Shown one piece after another: positions 34,007 to 41,805 of a DNA stretch of 64,000 bases. The DNA is from Phycisphaeraceae bacterium (lineage in GTDB: Bacteria > Planctomycetota > Phycisphaerae > Phycisphaerales > UBA1924): the NCBI GenBank assembly GCA_019636555.1, contig JAHBXH010000001.1:1708928-1772927 (forward strand), written 5' to 3'. Position 1 is the first letter of the stretch. Every line of letters starts with the position of its first letter. The notes beneath the pieces were generated by a model. It had not been told where the DNA came from. It saw only the letters and a program-made list of their open reading frames with translations, and ran no database searches. Position numbers and translations under genes: made by a program.

Positions 34007-34537
34007 TCAATCCCCCGCCGTCTTGGTCACCGTCACACGCCCGGTGTAACCCTGAACCGTGATCTTGTACGTCTGGCCCGATCCGATGATCTCGAACGAA
34101 CCGTCCGCCGCCGGCGTGTTGCTGCCGGCCGATGCGACCGGCGCGCCCAGCTCGTCGAAGATCAGCGTCTGGCTGTTGTTGAAGTTGACGTTCTTGATGA
34201 TCGCGTTGCCGTAGAGCGAGCCGCCGATCTGCCTCGTCTCGATCGCGTCGATCGTCGTGTCCACGCTCGTCCCAGGGACGCGGCACATCGTGTACGAGTT
34301 CTTGGCGATATCAAACACGATCGCCCGGCTCTGCTGCATCGCGAGCGCATCAGACTGAAGCTCGGTGATGTCCGAAACCGCCGTCCGCAGCGCCGACTGC
34401 ACCTGCAGCACGCCGGTCTGCTTGAACGCCGGCGCCGAAACCGCCGCGGCAATCCCGAGAACGACCACGACGATCAGCACCTCGATCAAGGTGTAGCCGT
34501 GGGCGCGCCAGGAAGTTTGATTGCGGTTGATGTGCAT
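34007..34537 (-). CDS. GspH/FimT-like pseudopilin
   Basis: 176 residues from ATG 34537; a TTG two codons earlier abuts the previous stop. After a basic leader, HGYTLIEVLIVVVVLGIAAAVSAPAF is a class III prepilin signal (cleavage after Gly, with Glu at the +5 position). The globular part (ALRTAVSDITELQSDALAMQQSRAIVFDI) matches GspH/FimT-type minor pseudopilins, including the pattern of residues after the helix. It is the third gene of a cluster with two GspG-like pilins. It likely primes or caps the pseudopilus that works with the secretin. Confidence 0.85.
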   Translation of the reverse strand: MHINRNQTSWRAHGYTLIEVLIVVVVLGIAAAVSAPAFKQTGVLQVQSALRTAVSDITELQSDALAMQQSRAIVFDIAKNSYTMCRVPGTSVDTTIDAIETRQIGGSLYGNAIIKNVNFNNSQTLIFDELGAPVASAGSNTPAADGSFEIIGSGQTYKITVQGYTGRVTVTKTAGD

Positions 34538-34543
34538 GGCCAA

Positions 34544-34957
34544 CTACGGCAAGGGTTTGTCGAATCCGTCGAAAGACGCGGCCCACACATCGCCCGTGGC
34601 TGGATTGAAAATCCAGCCGTACGACGTCGTCGGTGCGGAATCCGGGCTGGAGCCAAGGGTGATAACAGTTCCGTTCGGCCCCTCCACGTAGAGATTGGCC
34701 GGCGGAACTTTGAAATAGCCGGCCGTCATTAATTCACCCCAGGTTCCGTCTCCTGAAGTCACAGATGGAAACTTCGACTTGTTCTGGTAGTAATAGAGGC
34801 TGACCGCCTGGCGCAACTTGACAAGCTGATCCACAGTCGCCGTCTTCTTCGCGTCATCTGTCGCGCTCGCGTATTGGGGCACGACTATCGCCGCAAGGAT
34901 CCCGAGGATCACGACGACAATCAGGATTTCGACGAGGGTGAATCCCTTGCTTTTCAT
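34544..34957 (-). CDS. GspG-like major pseudopilin, second copy
   Basis: 137 residues. KGFTLVEILIVVVILGILAAIVVPQYASA is a textbook prepilin N-terminus with Glu5. The rest is GspG-like: a long helix with VDQLVKLRQAVSLYYYQNKSKFP, then a compact beta region (SYGWIFNPATGDVWAASFDG). A GGAG ribosome site lies before the ATG. It starts 94 bp after the first GspG-like gene, with a strong hairpin between them. Confidence 0.88.
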   Translation of the reverse strand: MKSKGFTLVEILIVVVILGILAAIVVPQYASATDDAKKTATVDQLVKLRQAVSLYYYQNKSKFPSVTSGDGTWGELMTAGYFKVPPANLYVEGPNGTVITLGSSPDSAPTTSYGWIFNPATGDVWAASFDGFDKPLP

Positions 34958-34990
34958 CGCTCGCTCCCGTGGGCTTTCCCACCAGCAAAT

Positions 34991-35020
34991 CCGGCCGATC
35001 CCTTTTCAGGAATCGGCCGG
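34991..35020. promoter_or_regulatory. Inter-pilin hairpin
   Basis: CCGGCCGAT (34991-34999) and ATCGGCCGG (35012-35020), perfect 9-bp arms around a 12-nt loop, lying between the stop of the first GspG-like gene and the start of the second on the minus strand. No T-run of note follows. It may stabilise the upstream pilin message or partly terminate transcription so that the first pilin is made in excess. Confidence 0.55.
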
Positions 35021-35051
35021 TCTGAAGTTCAGTTCAAATCAGGCTGCACGC

Positions 35052-35492
35052 TCAGGGAGTGCCCGGCGTGATCTTGTCGCCGTCGAAGTAGCTTGCCTTC
35101 AGGGTGTTGGTGGCAGCATCGAAGTACCAGCCCGCCGCCGCATCGCCCGCCGCCGAGAAAATGACGGTCGAGCTGCCGTTCACCGGGTTGACCGGGGGCG
35201 CCTTCACGTAGCCCCTGTCAATCAGCGTGCCCCAAGTCGTATAGGCCGGATTCGAGGTGGACGCTGCCGCGTAGTCAGCAGCCGTCGGATAGGCGTGGGT
35301 CGTTTCGCGAGCGCGGAACAACTCGAGCTGATTATTCAGCGTGTCGAGCTGGGCCTTGATGTTGCCCGCCTGTGCATCCTGCGTGGCGTTCGTGAACTGC
35401 GGCACAACGATCGCCGCCAGAATGCCCAGGATGACCACCACGATCAGAATTTCGACCAGCGTAAAACCCTTGCGAATCGTCTGCTTCAACAT
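35052..35492 (-). CDS. GspG-like major pseudopilin, first copy
   Basis: 146 residues. TIRKGFTLVEILIVVVILGILAAIVVPQF gives the prepilin cleavage site and helix; the downstream IKAQLDTLNNQLELFRARE and the beta region ending WYFDAATNTLKASYFDG follow the GspG plan. AAGGAG precedes the ATG at ideal spacing. It is the promoter-proximal gene of the pseudopilin cluster (35492 to 33672). It and the next gene share the prepilin leader and overall plan, suggesting duplication. Confidence 0.9.
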   Translation of the reverse strand: MLKQTIRKGFTLVEILIVVVILGILAAIVVPQFTNATQDAQAGNIKAQLDTLNNQLELFRARETTHAYPTAADYAAASTSNPAYTTWGTLIDRGYVKAPPVNPVNGSSTVIFSAAGDAAAGWYFDAATNTLKASYFDGDKITPGTP

Positions 35493-35932
35493 TCCTGACT
35501 CCTTGCTTGTGGGCCGTGGCCAACCGGCCCGCCCGCTTCCCGTGCTCCACCTCGCTCAACCCTGCTCCTGCACCCCGTTGCCGGAGTCCCACGCCCGCCC
35601 CGAAGGCAGACCCAAAAGCGAGGAAACCAGTACTTCCCTTCCGCTCGCAACCGTGCGAGCCGGCGACCTCCGAAGCCTCCGGAAAATCCAGCTGCTCCTT
35701 CGATCACCTTCAACATCGGAAACACTTTCGCGCAAAGTCACCCCGCGCGCCCTTCGCGACCCCTTCACAGGTCCGTCTATTCCGATTGCGTCGCGCGGAG
35801 CACGCCCGGAAAAACCGCGTTTCCCAAAAGTGCCCGTGGCGCAAAACAAAGGGCACTTCGGCGCACGCATCGCGCGATCACGCAGCACGACACGCCGCAA
35901 AACGAGGAATTCGCCCTAGAGCGCAGCTCCGG

Positions 35933-35972
35933 AACCCCTTCCCTGAGGGAAGGGGTTGGGGGAAGGGAGATG
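35933..35972 (+). repeat. REP-like hairpin repeat, copy B
   Basis: AACCCCTTCCCT (35933-35944), one base, AGGGAAGGGGTT (35946-35957), then GGGGGAAGGGAGA. It is the reverse complement of copy C at 50431, including the adjoining TCTCCCTTCCCCC arm and a weakly conserved outer flank. Confidence 0.82.
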
Positions 35973-36001
35973 CCTTTTCGGTTTCACTTCTTGGCTCTCC
36001 T

Positions 36002-36033
36002 CGCAACTCCGCAAACTCCGTCACTCCGCGTTC
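36002..36033 (+). repeat. ACTCCGCGTTC-family repeat, copy 2
   Basis: 32 bp built from ACTCCGCAA / ACTCCGTC / ACTCCGCGTTC units. It is identical to the copy at 36167-36198 except for one base (C versus T). Confidence 0.8.
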
Positions 36034-36166
36034 GCGTCTGGATTGCACCGTTCGGGCATGGCGCCGGTGAATCTCTCCTCACACTTTGAGCCATTGCAGT
36101 CGAATGCTTCTCTGCTTCTCTGCTTCTCTCCGTCTCTCCGTCTCTCCTTCTTTTCCTTCGCCTCCG

Positions 36167-36198
36167 CGCAACTCCGCAAACTCCGTTACTCCGCGTTC
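36167..36198 (+). repeat. ACTCCGCGTTC-family repeat, copy 3
   Basis: Direct repeat of 36002-36033, 133 bp downstream, one mismatch in 32. Its flanks (TTTCCTTCGCC before, TCTCCTCGGCC after) are weakly similar too. Confidence 0.8.
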
Positions 36199-36375
36199 TC
36201 TCCTCGGCCGCGCCACACGCGCATCACCTCAGTTCACCACTCTCCGCCCTTCGAGTCCTTTGAGCCCCTCGCGTTGCCGACTTTTCCTGCTTCCGGCTCG
36301 TACGCGATCTCCCCGAATCAGTGATTCCCCGCACCGATTCCCGCGTTCCGACGCAATACCCTCAGCCCTCCAACA

Positions 36376-36401
36376 GTTACCCTTGGTAGGAAACTGGTAA
36401 C
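36376..36401 (+). promoter_or_regulatory. Inverted repeat upstream of the exporter operon
   Basis: GTTACC-N14-GGTAAC, 41 bp before the macA-like start codon. Spacing and position suit a dimeric transcription-factor operator. No promoter hexamers were confidently assigned. Confidence 0.35.
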
Positions 36402-36442
36402 GGTTTGATTTGCTCGGCGGAGGTGGTCGGTCGGAGTTCTCG

Positions 36443-37879
36443 ATGAAGAAGCTGGTCGTTTGGTTGATTGTGCTGGGTCTTTTGGGTGGCGGCGGGGCGT
36501 ACGCGTGGCAGATGTACAAGGCGCGGGCCAAGCCCGACTCCTCGGTCTATCGCACCGCGCCTGTCCGCAAGGCCGACATCATCTCCAGCATCTCCGCAAC
36601 CGGCACAGTCGTTCCCGAGGATGTCGTGGACGTCGGCGCCCAGGTGAACGGCCAAATCGCCAGCTTCGGCAACGGCAAAGACGGCAAGCCGGTGGACTAC
36701 CGCTCCGAGGTCGATGCGGGCATGGTCCTCGCGAATATCGACGACGCGCTCTTTAAAGCCGATGTCTCGACTGCTGAAGCGCAGCTCGCGCAGGCCAAGG
36801 CGCAGGTTCTTGTCGCCGAGGCCAACCGCGCGCAATCGCAGGCCAAGCTCGATCAGGCCGAGCGCGACTGGGCCCGCGCCCAGAAGCTCGGTCAGAGCAA
36901 GGCGATCTCGCAGGCCGACTTTGATGCCGCCAAGTCCGCGTACGAACAAGGCACGGCCACTATCTCGCTTTCCGACGCTTCGATCGCACAATCGAAGGCT
37001 TCGGTTGCGATCGCCGAAGCCTCGCTGCTCCGCGCCCGCCGCAATCTCGCTTACTGCACGATCACCGCCCCCGTCAGCGGCGTTGTAATCGACCGTCGCG
37101 TCGAGATCGGCCAGACCGTGGTCGCCAGCCTCAACGCCCCCAGCCTCTTCCTTCTCGCCAAAGACCTCACGAAAATGAAGGTGCTTGTCCAGGTGAACGA
37201 GGCCGACATCGGACACGTGATCCCCGGTCACCCGGTGACTTTCACCGTTGATGCCTTCCCCGGCCAGACGTTCAAGGGCGAAGTCCGCAAGGTTCGCCTC
37301 AACGCGACGATGACACAGAACGTCGTCACCTACACCGCCGAGATCGCGACCGACAATCCCGACAAAAAGCTTCTTCCTTATCTCACCGCCAACGTTCGCT
37401 TCATCGTCGAAGAAGCACGCGACGCGCTCGCGGTTCCCAATGCCGCGCTCCGCTGGTCTCCATCTGTCGAGCCCGCTGCGAACACCGGCCCCGGAGGCGC
37501 TTCATCCGCCTCTTCGCCGCCCAACGCGTCTGCGCCCGCGGCACAAACCGGCGACACCGGCCGCCCACGAAACGGTCAGCGCCGACAAGGGCCGCGCGAG
37601 GGAGAAGCGCAATCCGAAAACGCCGCACCGAGGCGCGAACGCACCGCGGAGCGCAAAGGCACAGTCTGGGTGCTCGATGAAAACGGCCTGCGCTCGGTCG
37701 AGGTCAAAATCGGAATCTCCGACGGCCTCGTCACCGCCGTTGAAAACCCCGATCTCAAAGAAGGCGAACTCGTTGTCGTCGGCGAAGCCGTCGCTGGTTC
37801 CGCTTCCGGCGCCACAACCAATCCGTTCGCACCGGCCAGCCCCTTCGGTGGTCGTGGCGGAGGCAGAGGGGGACGCTGA
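36443..37879 (+). CDS. MacA-like periplasmic adaptor (HlyD/RND adaptor family)
   Basis: 478 residues from ATG 36443. An N-terminal membrane anchor (KKLVVWLIVLGLLGGGGAYAW) is followed by a lipoyl-like half (ISATGTVVPEDVVDVGAQVNG). A long alpha-helical hairpin rich in Ala/Gln (about 105-195), the second lipoyl half (TITAPVSGVVIDRRVEIGQTV) and beta-barrel segments follow. An insertion rich in Pro/Ser/Ala/Arg (about 340-400) breaks the membrane-proximal domain, and the tail is Gly/Arg-rich. It links the MacB-type transporter to the outer-membrane channel. It is the first gene of a four-gene exporter cluster. Confidence 0.9.
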   Translation: MKKLVVWLIVLGLLGGGGAYAWQMYKARAKPDSSVYRTAPVRKADIISSISATGTVVPEDVVDVGAQVNGQIASFGNGKDGKPVDYRSEVDAGMVLANIDDALFKADVSTAEAQLAQAKAQVLVAEANRAQSQAKLDQAERDWARAQKLGQSKAISQADFDAAKSAYEQGTATISLSDASIAQSKASVAIAEASLLRARRNLAYCTITAPVSGVVIDRRVEIGQTVVASLNAPSLFLLAKDLTKMKVLVQVNEADIGHVIPGHPVTFTVDAFPGQTFKGEVRKVRLNATMTQNVVTYTAEIATDNPDKKLLPYLTANVRFIVEEARDALAVPNAALRWSPSVEPAANTGPGGASSASSPPNASAPAAQTGDTGRPRNGQRRQGPREGEAQSENAAPRRERTAERKGTVWVLDENGLRSVEVKIGISDGLVTAVENPDLKEGELVVVGEAVAGSASGATTNPFAPASPFGGRGGGRGGR

Positions 37880-37910
37880 CCGCGCATATCCGCCTTTCCT
37901 TCATTCCGAA

Positions 37911-37955
37911 CTCGATGCCTTGATGCCTCGCTGCCTTGATGCCTTCTTTTCGCTC
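37911..37955 (+). repeat. GATGCCT-family repeat, copy 1
   Basis: CTCGATGCCTTGATGCCT, a short spacer, then TGCCTTGATGCCTTCTT, between the macA- and macB-type genes. The reverse complement of a closely related copy lies at 45780-45819 in the lys operon. Confidence 0.7.
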
Positions 37956-37963
37956 GAACCCCG

Positions 37964-38716
37964 ATGACTTCCCCTCTCGTCAAACTCCATGACATCCGGC
38001 GCACGTTTCACATGGGCGAGATCAGCGTCCACGTGCTCCGCGGCATCTCGCTCGAGATCGAGCGCGGCGCCTACGTCGCCCTCACCGGCTCTTCCGGCTC
38101 CGGTAAGACCACGCTCATGAATCTGCTCGGCTGTCTCGACCGACCGACCTCGGGCGAATACTGGCTCGATGGAATCGAAGTCTCGCGCCTGTCCGCCGAT
38201 GCCCGCGCGATGATCCGAAACAAGAAAATCGGCTTTGTCTTCCAGAACTTCAATCTCCTGCCGCGCACGACGGCGCTCGAGCAGGTCATCATGCCGCTCG
38301 CGTACACCGCGACTGGACTGAGCGATCGCGAAGCGAAGGCCCGCGCCGCCGACCTCCTGAAGATGGTCGGCCTCGGCGAGCGCATGGACCACCGGCCCAG
38401 CCAGTTGTCCGGCGGCCAGCAGCAGCGCGTGGCAATCGCCCGCGCGCTCATCAATCATCCGCCGGTCCTCTTCGCCGACGAACCGACAGGAAATCTCGAT
38501 TCGCACACCACGGCGGAAATCCTCGAGATGTTCGACCGTCTCAACCGCGAAGAAGGCATCACCATCATCCTCGTGACGCACGATCCCAACGTCGCGGGGC
38601 ACGCGAGGCGGAACATCCGCCTGCGCGACGGCATGGTCGAATCCGACACCGTCCGCGAAGGCCCGCCGCCCGGACGTTCCACTCCCGAAGAGAGCGCGGA
38701 AAGGCAGGTCGCATGA
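37964..38716 (+). CDS. MacB/LolD-type ABC transporter ATPase
   Basis: 250 residues: Walker A TGSSGSGKTTLMN, Q-loop FVFQNFNLLPR, signature LSGGQQQRVAIARAL, Walker B VLFADEPTGNLD and a switch His in ILVTHD. It belongs to the MacB/LolD/FtsE class that pairs with FtsX-type permeases. In MacB of Escherichia coli the ATPase and permease are one chain; here they are two genes overlapping by four bases (38713-38716). It energises the exporter from the cytoplasmic side. Confidence 0.95.
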   Translation: MTSPLVKLHDIRRTFHMGEISVHVLRGISLEIERGAYVALTGSSGSGKTTLMNLLGCLDRPTSGEYWLDGIEVSRLSADARAMIRNKKIGFVFQNFNLLPRTTALEQVIMPLAYTATGLSDREAKARAADLLKMVGLGERMDHRPSQLSGGQQQRVAIARALINHPPVLFADEPTGNLDSHTTAEILEMFDRLNREEGITIILVTHDPNVAGHARRNIRLRDGMVESDTVREGPPPGRSTPEESAERQVA

Positions 38717-40077
38717 CCATCCGCAAAACGCTTTCGACCGCGATCCGCGCGCTGCAAAGAAACATCACCCGTTCCGCGCTCACCGTGCTCGGAATCGTCA
38801 TCGGCATCGCCGCCGTGATCGCCATGATGGAGATCGGCAAGGGCTCTTCCGGCTCGATCGCCAAGACCATCGCCAGCATGGGCGCGAACAACCTCTTGAT
38901 TTTCCCGGGCACCGCCGCCAGCGGCGGCGTGAGCTTCGGCGGAGGCAGTTCGCTCACGCTCACCGCCGAAGATTGCGAGGCAATCAACCGGGAGTGCTCC
39001 GCGATTGCCGCGGCAGCACCAATCGTCCGCGCCCGCCCGCAGCTCATCTACCAGGACAAGAACTGGGTGCCGACTTTTGTCTACGGATCGACGCCGGCGT
39101 ATCTCAACGTGCGCGACTGGACGCAGATGGCCGAGGGCGACATCTTCACCGATGCGGATGTGCGCAACGCTTCGCGCGTCTGCGTTGTCGGTCAGACGCT
39201 CGTGCGCGAACTCTTCGGCGGCAAGAATCCCGTTGGCAAGGAACTCCGCGTGAAAAACGTGGCGTTCACGGTGGTGGGAGTGCTCGCGCCCAAGGGCGCG
39301 AACGCCTTCGGCATGGATCAGGACGACATCCTTCTCGCACCCTGGACAACGATCAAGTACCGAGTCTCCGGAAACTCCGGAACGACGACGACAAGCTCGT
39401 CTTCGACTTCAACAACGACCGGCAATTCCGCCGACTCGACGTACCCCGGCGCCTCGAGCGTTTTTCCCGCTCCTTCCTCGACGCAGGCTGCCGATGCGCC
39501 GATGCCAGTGCGCTTCGCGAATGTCGATCAGATCATCATGTCGGCCCGCTCGGGCAGCCAGATCCAGCCCGCGATGCGTGAAGTCACCGCGCTGCTCCGC
39601 GAACGCCACCGCCTGCAACAAGGAGAGGCCGACGATTTCAGCATCCGCGACATGACCGAGAGCGCCAATGCGCTTGCGAGCACAACGAACATGATGACAA
39701 ACCTGTTGCTCGCGGTTGCGCTCATCTCGCTCGTAGTGGGGGGCGTCGGCATCATGAACATCATGCTCGTCTCCGTGACCGAGCGCACGCGTGAGATCGG
39801 CCTGCGCATGGCAGTGGGCGCGCGATCCCGCGACATCCTGCGTCAGTTCCTGACCGAGGCGACGCTCCTTTGCCTGGTCGGTGGATTGCTCGGGCTCGCG
39901 CTCGGACGCGGCGCGGCGCTGATGGTCCAGAGGTTCCTGCGCTGGCCGGTCGAAAGCTCGATCGAGGCGATCGTCGCTTCGATCGTGGTTTCCGCCGTCG
40001 TCGGCATCGTCTTCGGTTTCTATCCCGCATGGAAAGCCTCTCGCCTCGATCCGATCGAGGCGCTGAGATACGAATAA
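38713..40077 (+). CDS. MacB-type permease subunit (FtsX-like)
   Basis: 454 residues. N-terminal helix after TLSTAIRALQRNITRSALTVLGIVIGIAAVIAM, a large periplasmic MacB_PCD domain (about 45-310) containing VCVVGQTLVRELFGGKNPVGKELRV, a Ser/Thr-rich insert (about 220-255), and three C-terminal helices of the FtsX domain (LLAVALISLVVGGVGIMNIMLVSVTERTREIGLRMAVGA). It moves substrate (macrolide-like compounds, lipopeptides or siderophores in relatives) from the periplasm into the MacA-TolC conduit. Its start overlaps the ATPase stop. Confidence 0.94.
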   Translation: MTIRKTLSTAIRALQRNITRSALTVLGIVIGIAAVIAMMEIGKGSSGSIAKTIASMGANNLLIFPGTAASGGVSFGGGSSLTLTAEDCEAINRECSAIAAAAPIVRARPQLIYQDKNWVPTFVYGSTPAYLNVRDWTQMAEGDIFTDADVRNASRVCVVGQTLVRELFGGKNPVGKELRVKNVAFTVVGVLAPKGANAFGMDQDDILLAPWTTIKYRVSGNSGTTTTSSSSTSTTTGNSADSTYPGASSVFPAPSSTQAADAPMPVRFANVDQIIMSARSGSQIQPAMREVTALLRERHRLQQGEADDFSIRDMTESANALASTTNMMTNLLLAVALISLVVGGVGIMNIMLVSVTERTREIGLRMAVGARSRDILRQFLTEATLLCLVGGLLGLALGRGAALMVQRFLRWPVESSIEAIVASIVVSAVVGIVFGFYPAWKASRLDPIEALRYE

Positions 40078-40081
40078 GGCG

Positions 40082-40113
40082 CTCACCGCAGAGGCGCAAC
40101 GACACACAGAAAG
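40082..40113 (-). repeat. CCTCTGTG-family repeat, copy 1
   Basis: CTCACCGCAGAGGCGCAACG followed by ACACACAGAAAG, just after the permease stop. It is a diverged reverse-orientation copy of the element at 40186, about 70 bp away. Confidence 0.65.
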
Positions 40114-40120
40114 CCAAGGA

Positions 40121-41698
40121 ATGGAAGGGACAAAAACAGAACCGTCGAACAGCCAGGGGGCTTTGGCCGCCATTGTCCGCTCTTCTCTTTTTCCTCTGTG
40201 CCTCTGTGGTGAACTCTTCTTCTCCTCCGGCTGCATGGTCGGGCCCGATTACCAGAAACCCGAGACCAAGGTGTTCGCGCAGTTCGCCGGTCTCGACAAG
40301 CAGGTCACGAGCGACGATCTCGCGAGCAAACCGACGGATGCGCCGCTCGAGATCTCGCGCTGGTGGCGTGAATTCGGCGACGAAAAGCTGACAGGTCTCA
40401 TCGCCCGTGCGCAGCGCGAGAACCTCGATGTCGCCGTCGCCATCGCGCGCATCCGCCAGGCCCGCGCTCAGGTGATGATCGCGACCGGTGGCCTCTACCC
40501 CTCGGTCAGCATCGGCGCCAGCTATTCGCAGGCGCGCAGCCCTGGGGGCGGGCTCGGCACCGGCGGCAACGGACGCATCACCAACTTCTATCAGGCCGGA
40601 TTTGATGCCTCGTGGGAGATCGATGTTTTCGGCGGAATCCGGCGCCAGATCGAAGCGACGAAGGCCGGGCTCGATGCCGCGTTTGAATCGCGCGACGATG
40701 CCCTCGTCACCCTCGCGGGAGACATCGGAACCAACTACATCAACCTGCGCGGCGCGCAGAGTCAGCTCGCGATCGCACGCAGCAATCTCGCGGCACAGGA
40801 GCAAACCCTCGCGCTCACGCAGGAACGCTTCGATGCCGGCTTTGTCTCCGCGCTCGATGTCGCCAACGCTCAGGCTCAGGTCGCCTCGACCCGCTCGTCG
40901 ATCCCGGTGACAGAGGCACAGATCCGCGCATATATCTATGCGATCGGTGTGCTGCTCGGCGACGAACCCTCGACACTTCTGGCGGAACTCACACCCGACA
41001 ACCCCATCCCGCGCGCGCCCAGCACTGTCCCGATCGGCCTCCCTTCCGATCTGCTTCAACGCCGCCCCGACATCCGGCGCGCGGAGGCCACGCTGCACGC
41101 CGCGACCGCGCAGATCGGCGCCGCCATCGCGAACCTCTACCCGCAGTTCAATCTCAACGGCTCGATCGGGCTTCAGGGCGGCAACGCCGGTGATCTCGGC
41201 TCGATCGCAAATCACTACTGGTCCTACGGACCCGGCGCGAACTGGCTCGTCTTCGATGGCGGCCAAACCCGCGGCAACATCGAGCTCCAGCGCGGCGTGA
41301 CCGACGAAGCCTTCGCCACCTACAAGCAGACCGTGCTCGTCGCGCTCCGCGATACCGAAACCGCGCTCGTCAATTTCACGTCGCAGCAAAAACGCCGCGT
41401 CGCGCTCGCCGAAGCGGTCGAAGCGAACAAGGCCGCGGTCGATCTCTCGATGCAGCTCTACAGCAACGGGCGAACCGATTTCCTCAACGTGCTCAGCGCG
41501 CAGCGCCAGCTCTTCCTTTCAGAAGATGCGCTCGCGCAGAGCGAAGCGAACGTGAGCACGAATCTCATCGCCCTCTACAAGGCGCTCGGCGGCGGATGGG
41601 GTCTTGAAGATGGGGGCGAGGACCCAGGGCCGTCTGCTGCCGCACCGGTCGCACAGGTTTCGGGGCCTGCGAGCGAGCCTTCATCCGTCAGTCAATGA
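40121..41698 (+). CDS. Outer-membrane efflux lipoprotein (OprM/NodT, TolC family)
   Basis: 525 residues. The lipobox FFSSGC ends the signal region, then MVGPDYQKPE, the classic NodT-type start. Two OEP repeats with long Ala/Gln-rich coiled-coil helices follow (ALVTLAGDIGTNYINLRGAQSQLAIAR and LVALRDTETALVNFTSQQKRRVALAEA), as does GLPSDLLQRRPDIRRAEATLHAATAQIGAAIANLYPQ. It forms the trimeric outer-membrane duct for the MacAB-like pump. The signal peptide overlaps a CCTCTGTG-family repeat (40186-40214). The exact start is uncertain. Confidence 0.92.
   Translation: MEGTKTEPSNSQGALAAIVRSSLFPLCLCGELFFSSGCMVGPDYQKPETKVFAQFAGLDKQVTSDDLASKPTDAPLEISRWWREFGDEKLTGLIARAQRENLDVAVAIARIRQARAQVMIATGGLYPSVSIGASYSQARSPGGGLGTGGNGRITNFYQAGFDASWEIDVFGGIRRQIEATKAGLDAAFESRDDALVTLAGDIGTNYINLRGAQSQLAIARSNLAAQEQTLALTQERFDAGFVSALDVANAQAQVASTRSSIPVTEAQIRAYIYAIGVLLGDEPSTLLAELTPDNPIPRAPSTVPIGLPSDLLQRRPDIRRAEATLHAATAQIGAAIANLYPQFNLNGSIGLQGGNAGDLGSIANHYWSYGPGANWLVFDGGQTRGNIELQRGVTDEAFATYKQTVLVALRDTETALVNFTSQQKRRVALAEAVEANKAAVDLSMQLYSNGRTDFLNVLSAQRQLFLSEDALAQSEANVSTNLIALYKALGGGWGLEDGGEDPGPSAAAPVAQVSGPASEPSSVSQ
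40186..40214 (+). repeat. CCTCTGTG-family repeat, copy 2, inside a signal peptide
   Basis: CTTTTTCCTCTGTGCC then TCTGTGGTGAAC. It lies in frame inside the outer-membrane efflux gene and encodes the h-region LFPLCLCGEL just before the lipobox. It matches the reverse complement of 45734-45765. Confidence 0.75.
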
Positions 41699-41805
41699 GG
41701 CGGATATCGACCATGTATTGAGCATGGCGCTGCGATGAGCGCAGGGGTGCGCGTGGCGCGGCACGATGCACAACACTTGAACAAGCCGCTGCGCTTCGCG
41801 CGGAA

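Larger units (their letters stand above)
35493..36442. other. 950-bp repeat-rich intergenic region
   Basis: No gene is supported; the open frames here are pyrimidine- and Arg-rich artefacts. It is the divergent space between the pseudopilin cluster (minus) and the macA gene (plus). Contents: an 8-bp inverted repeat AAGTGCCC/GGGCACTT (35828-35835 with 35851-35858), a REP-like hairpin (35933-35957), two direct copies of a 32-bp ACTCCGCG-type repeat (36002-36033, 36167-36198), a CTCTCCGT-rich tract (about 36110-36150) and an inverted repeat GTTACC/GGTAAC (36376-36381 with 36396-36401). Confidence 0.6.
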
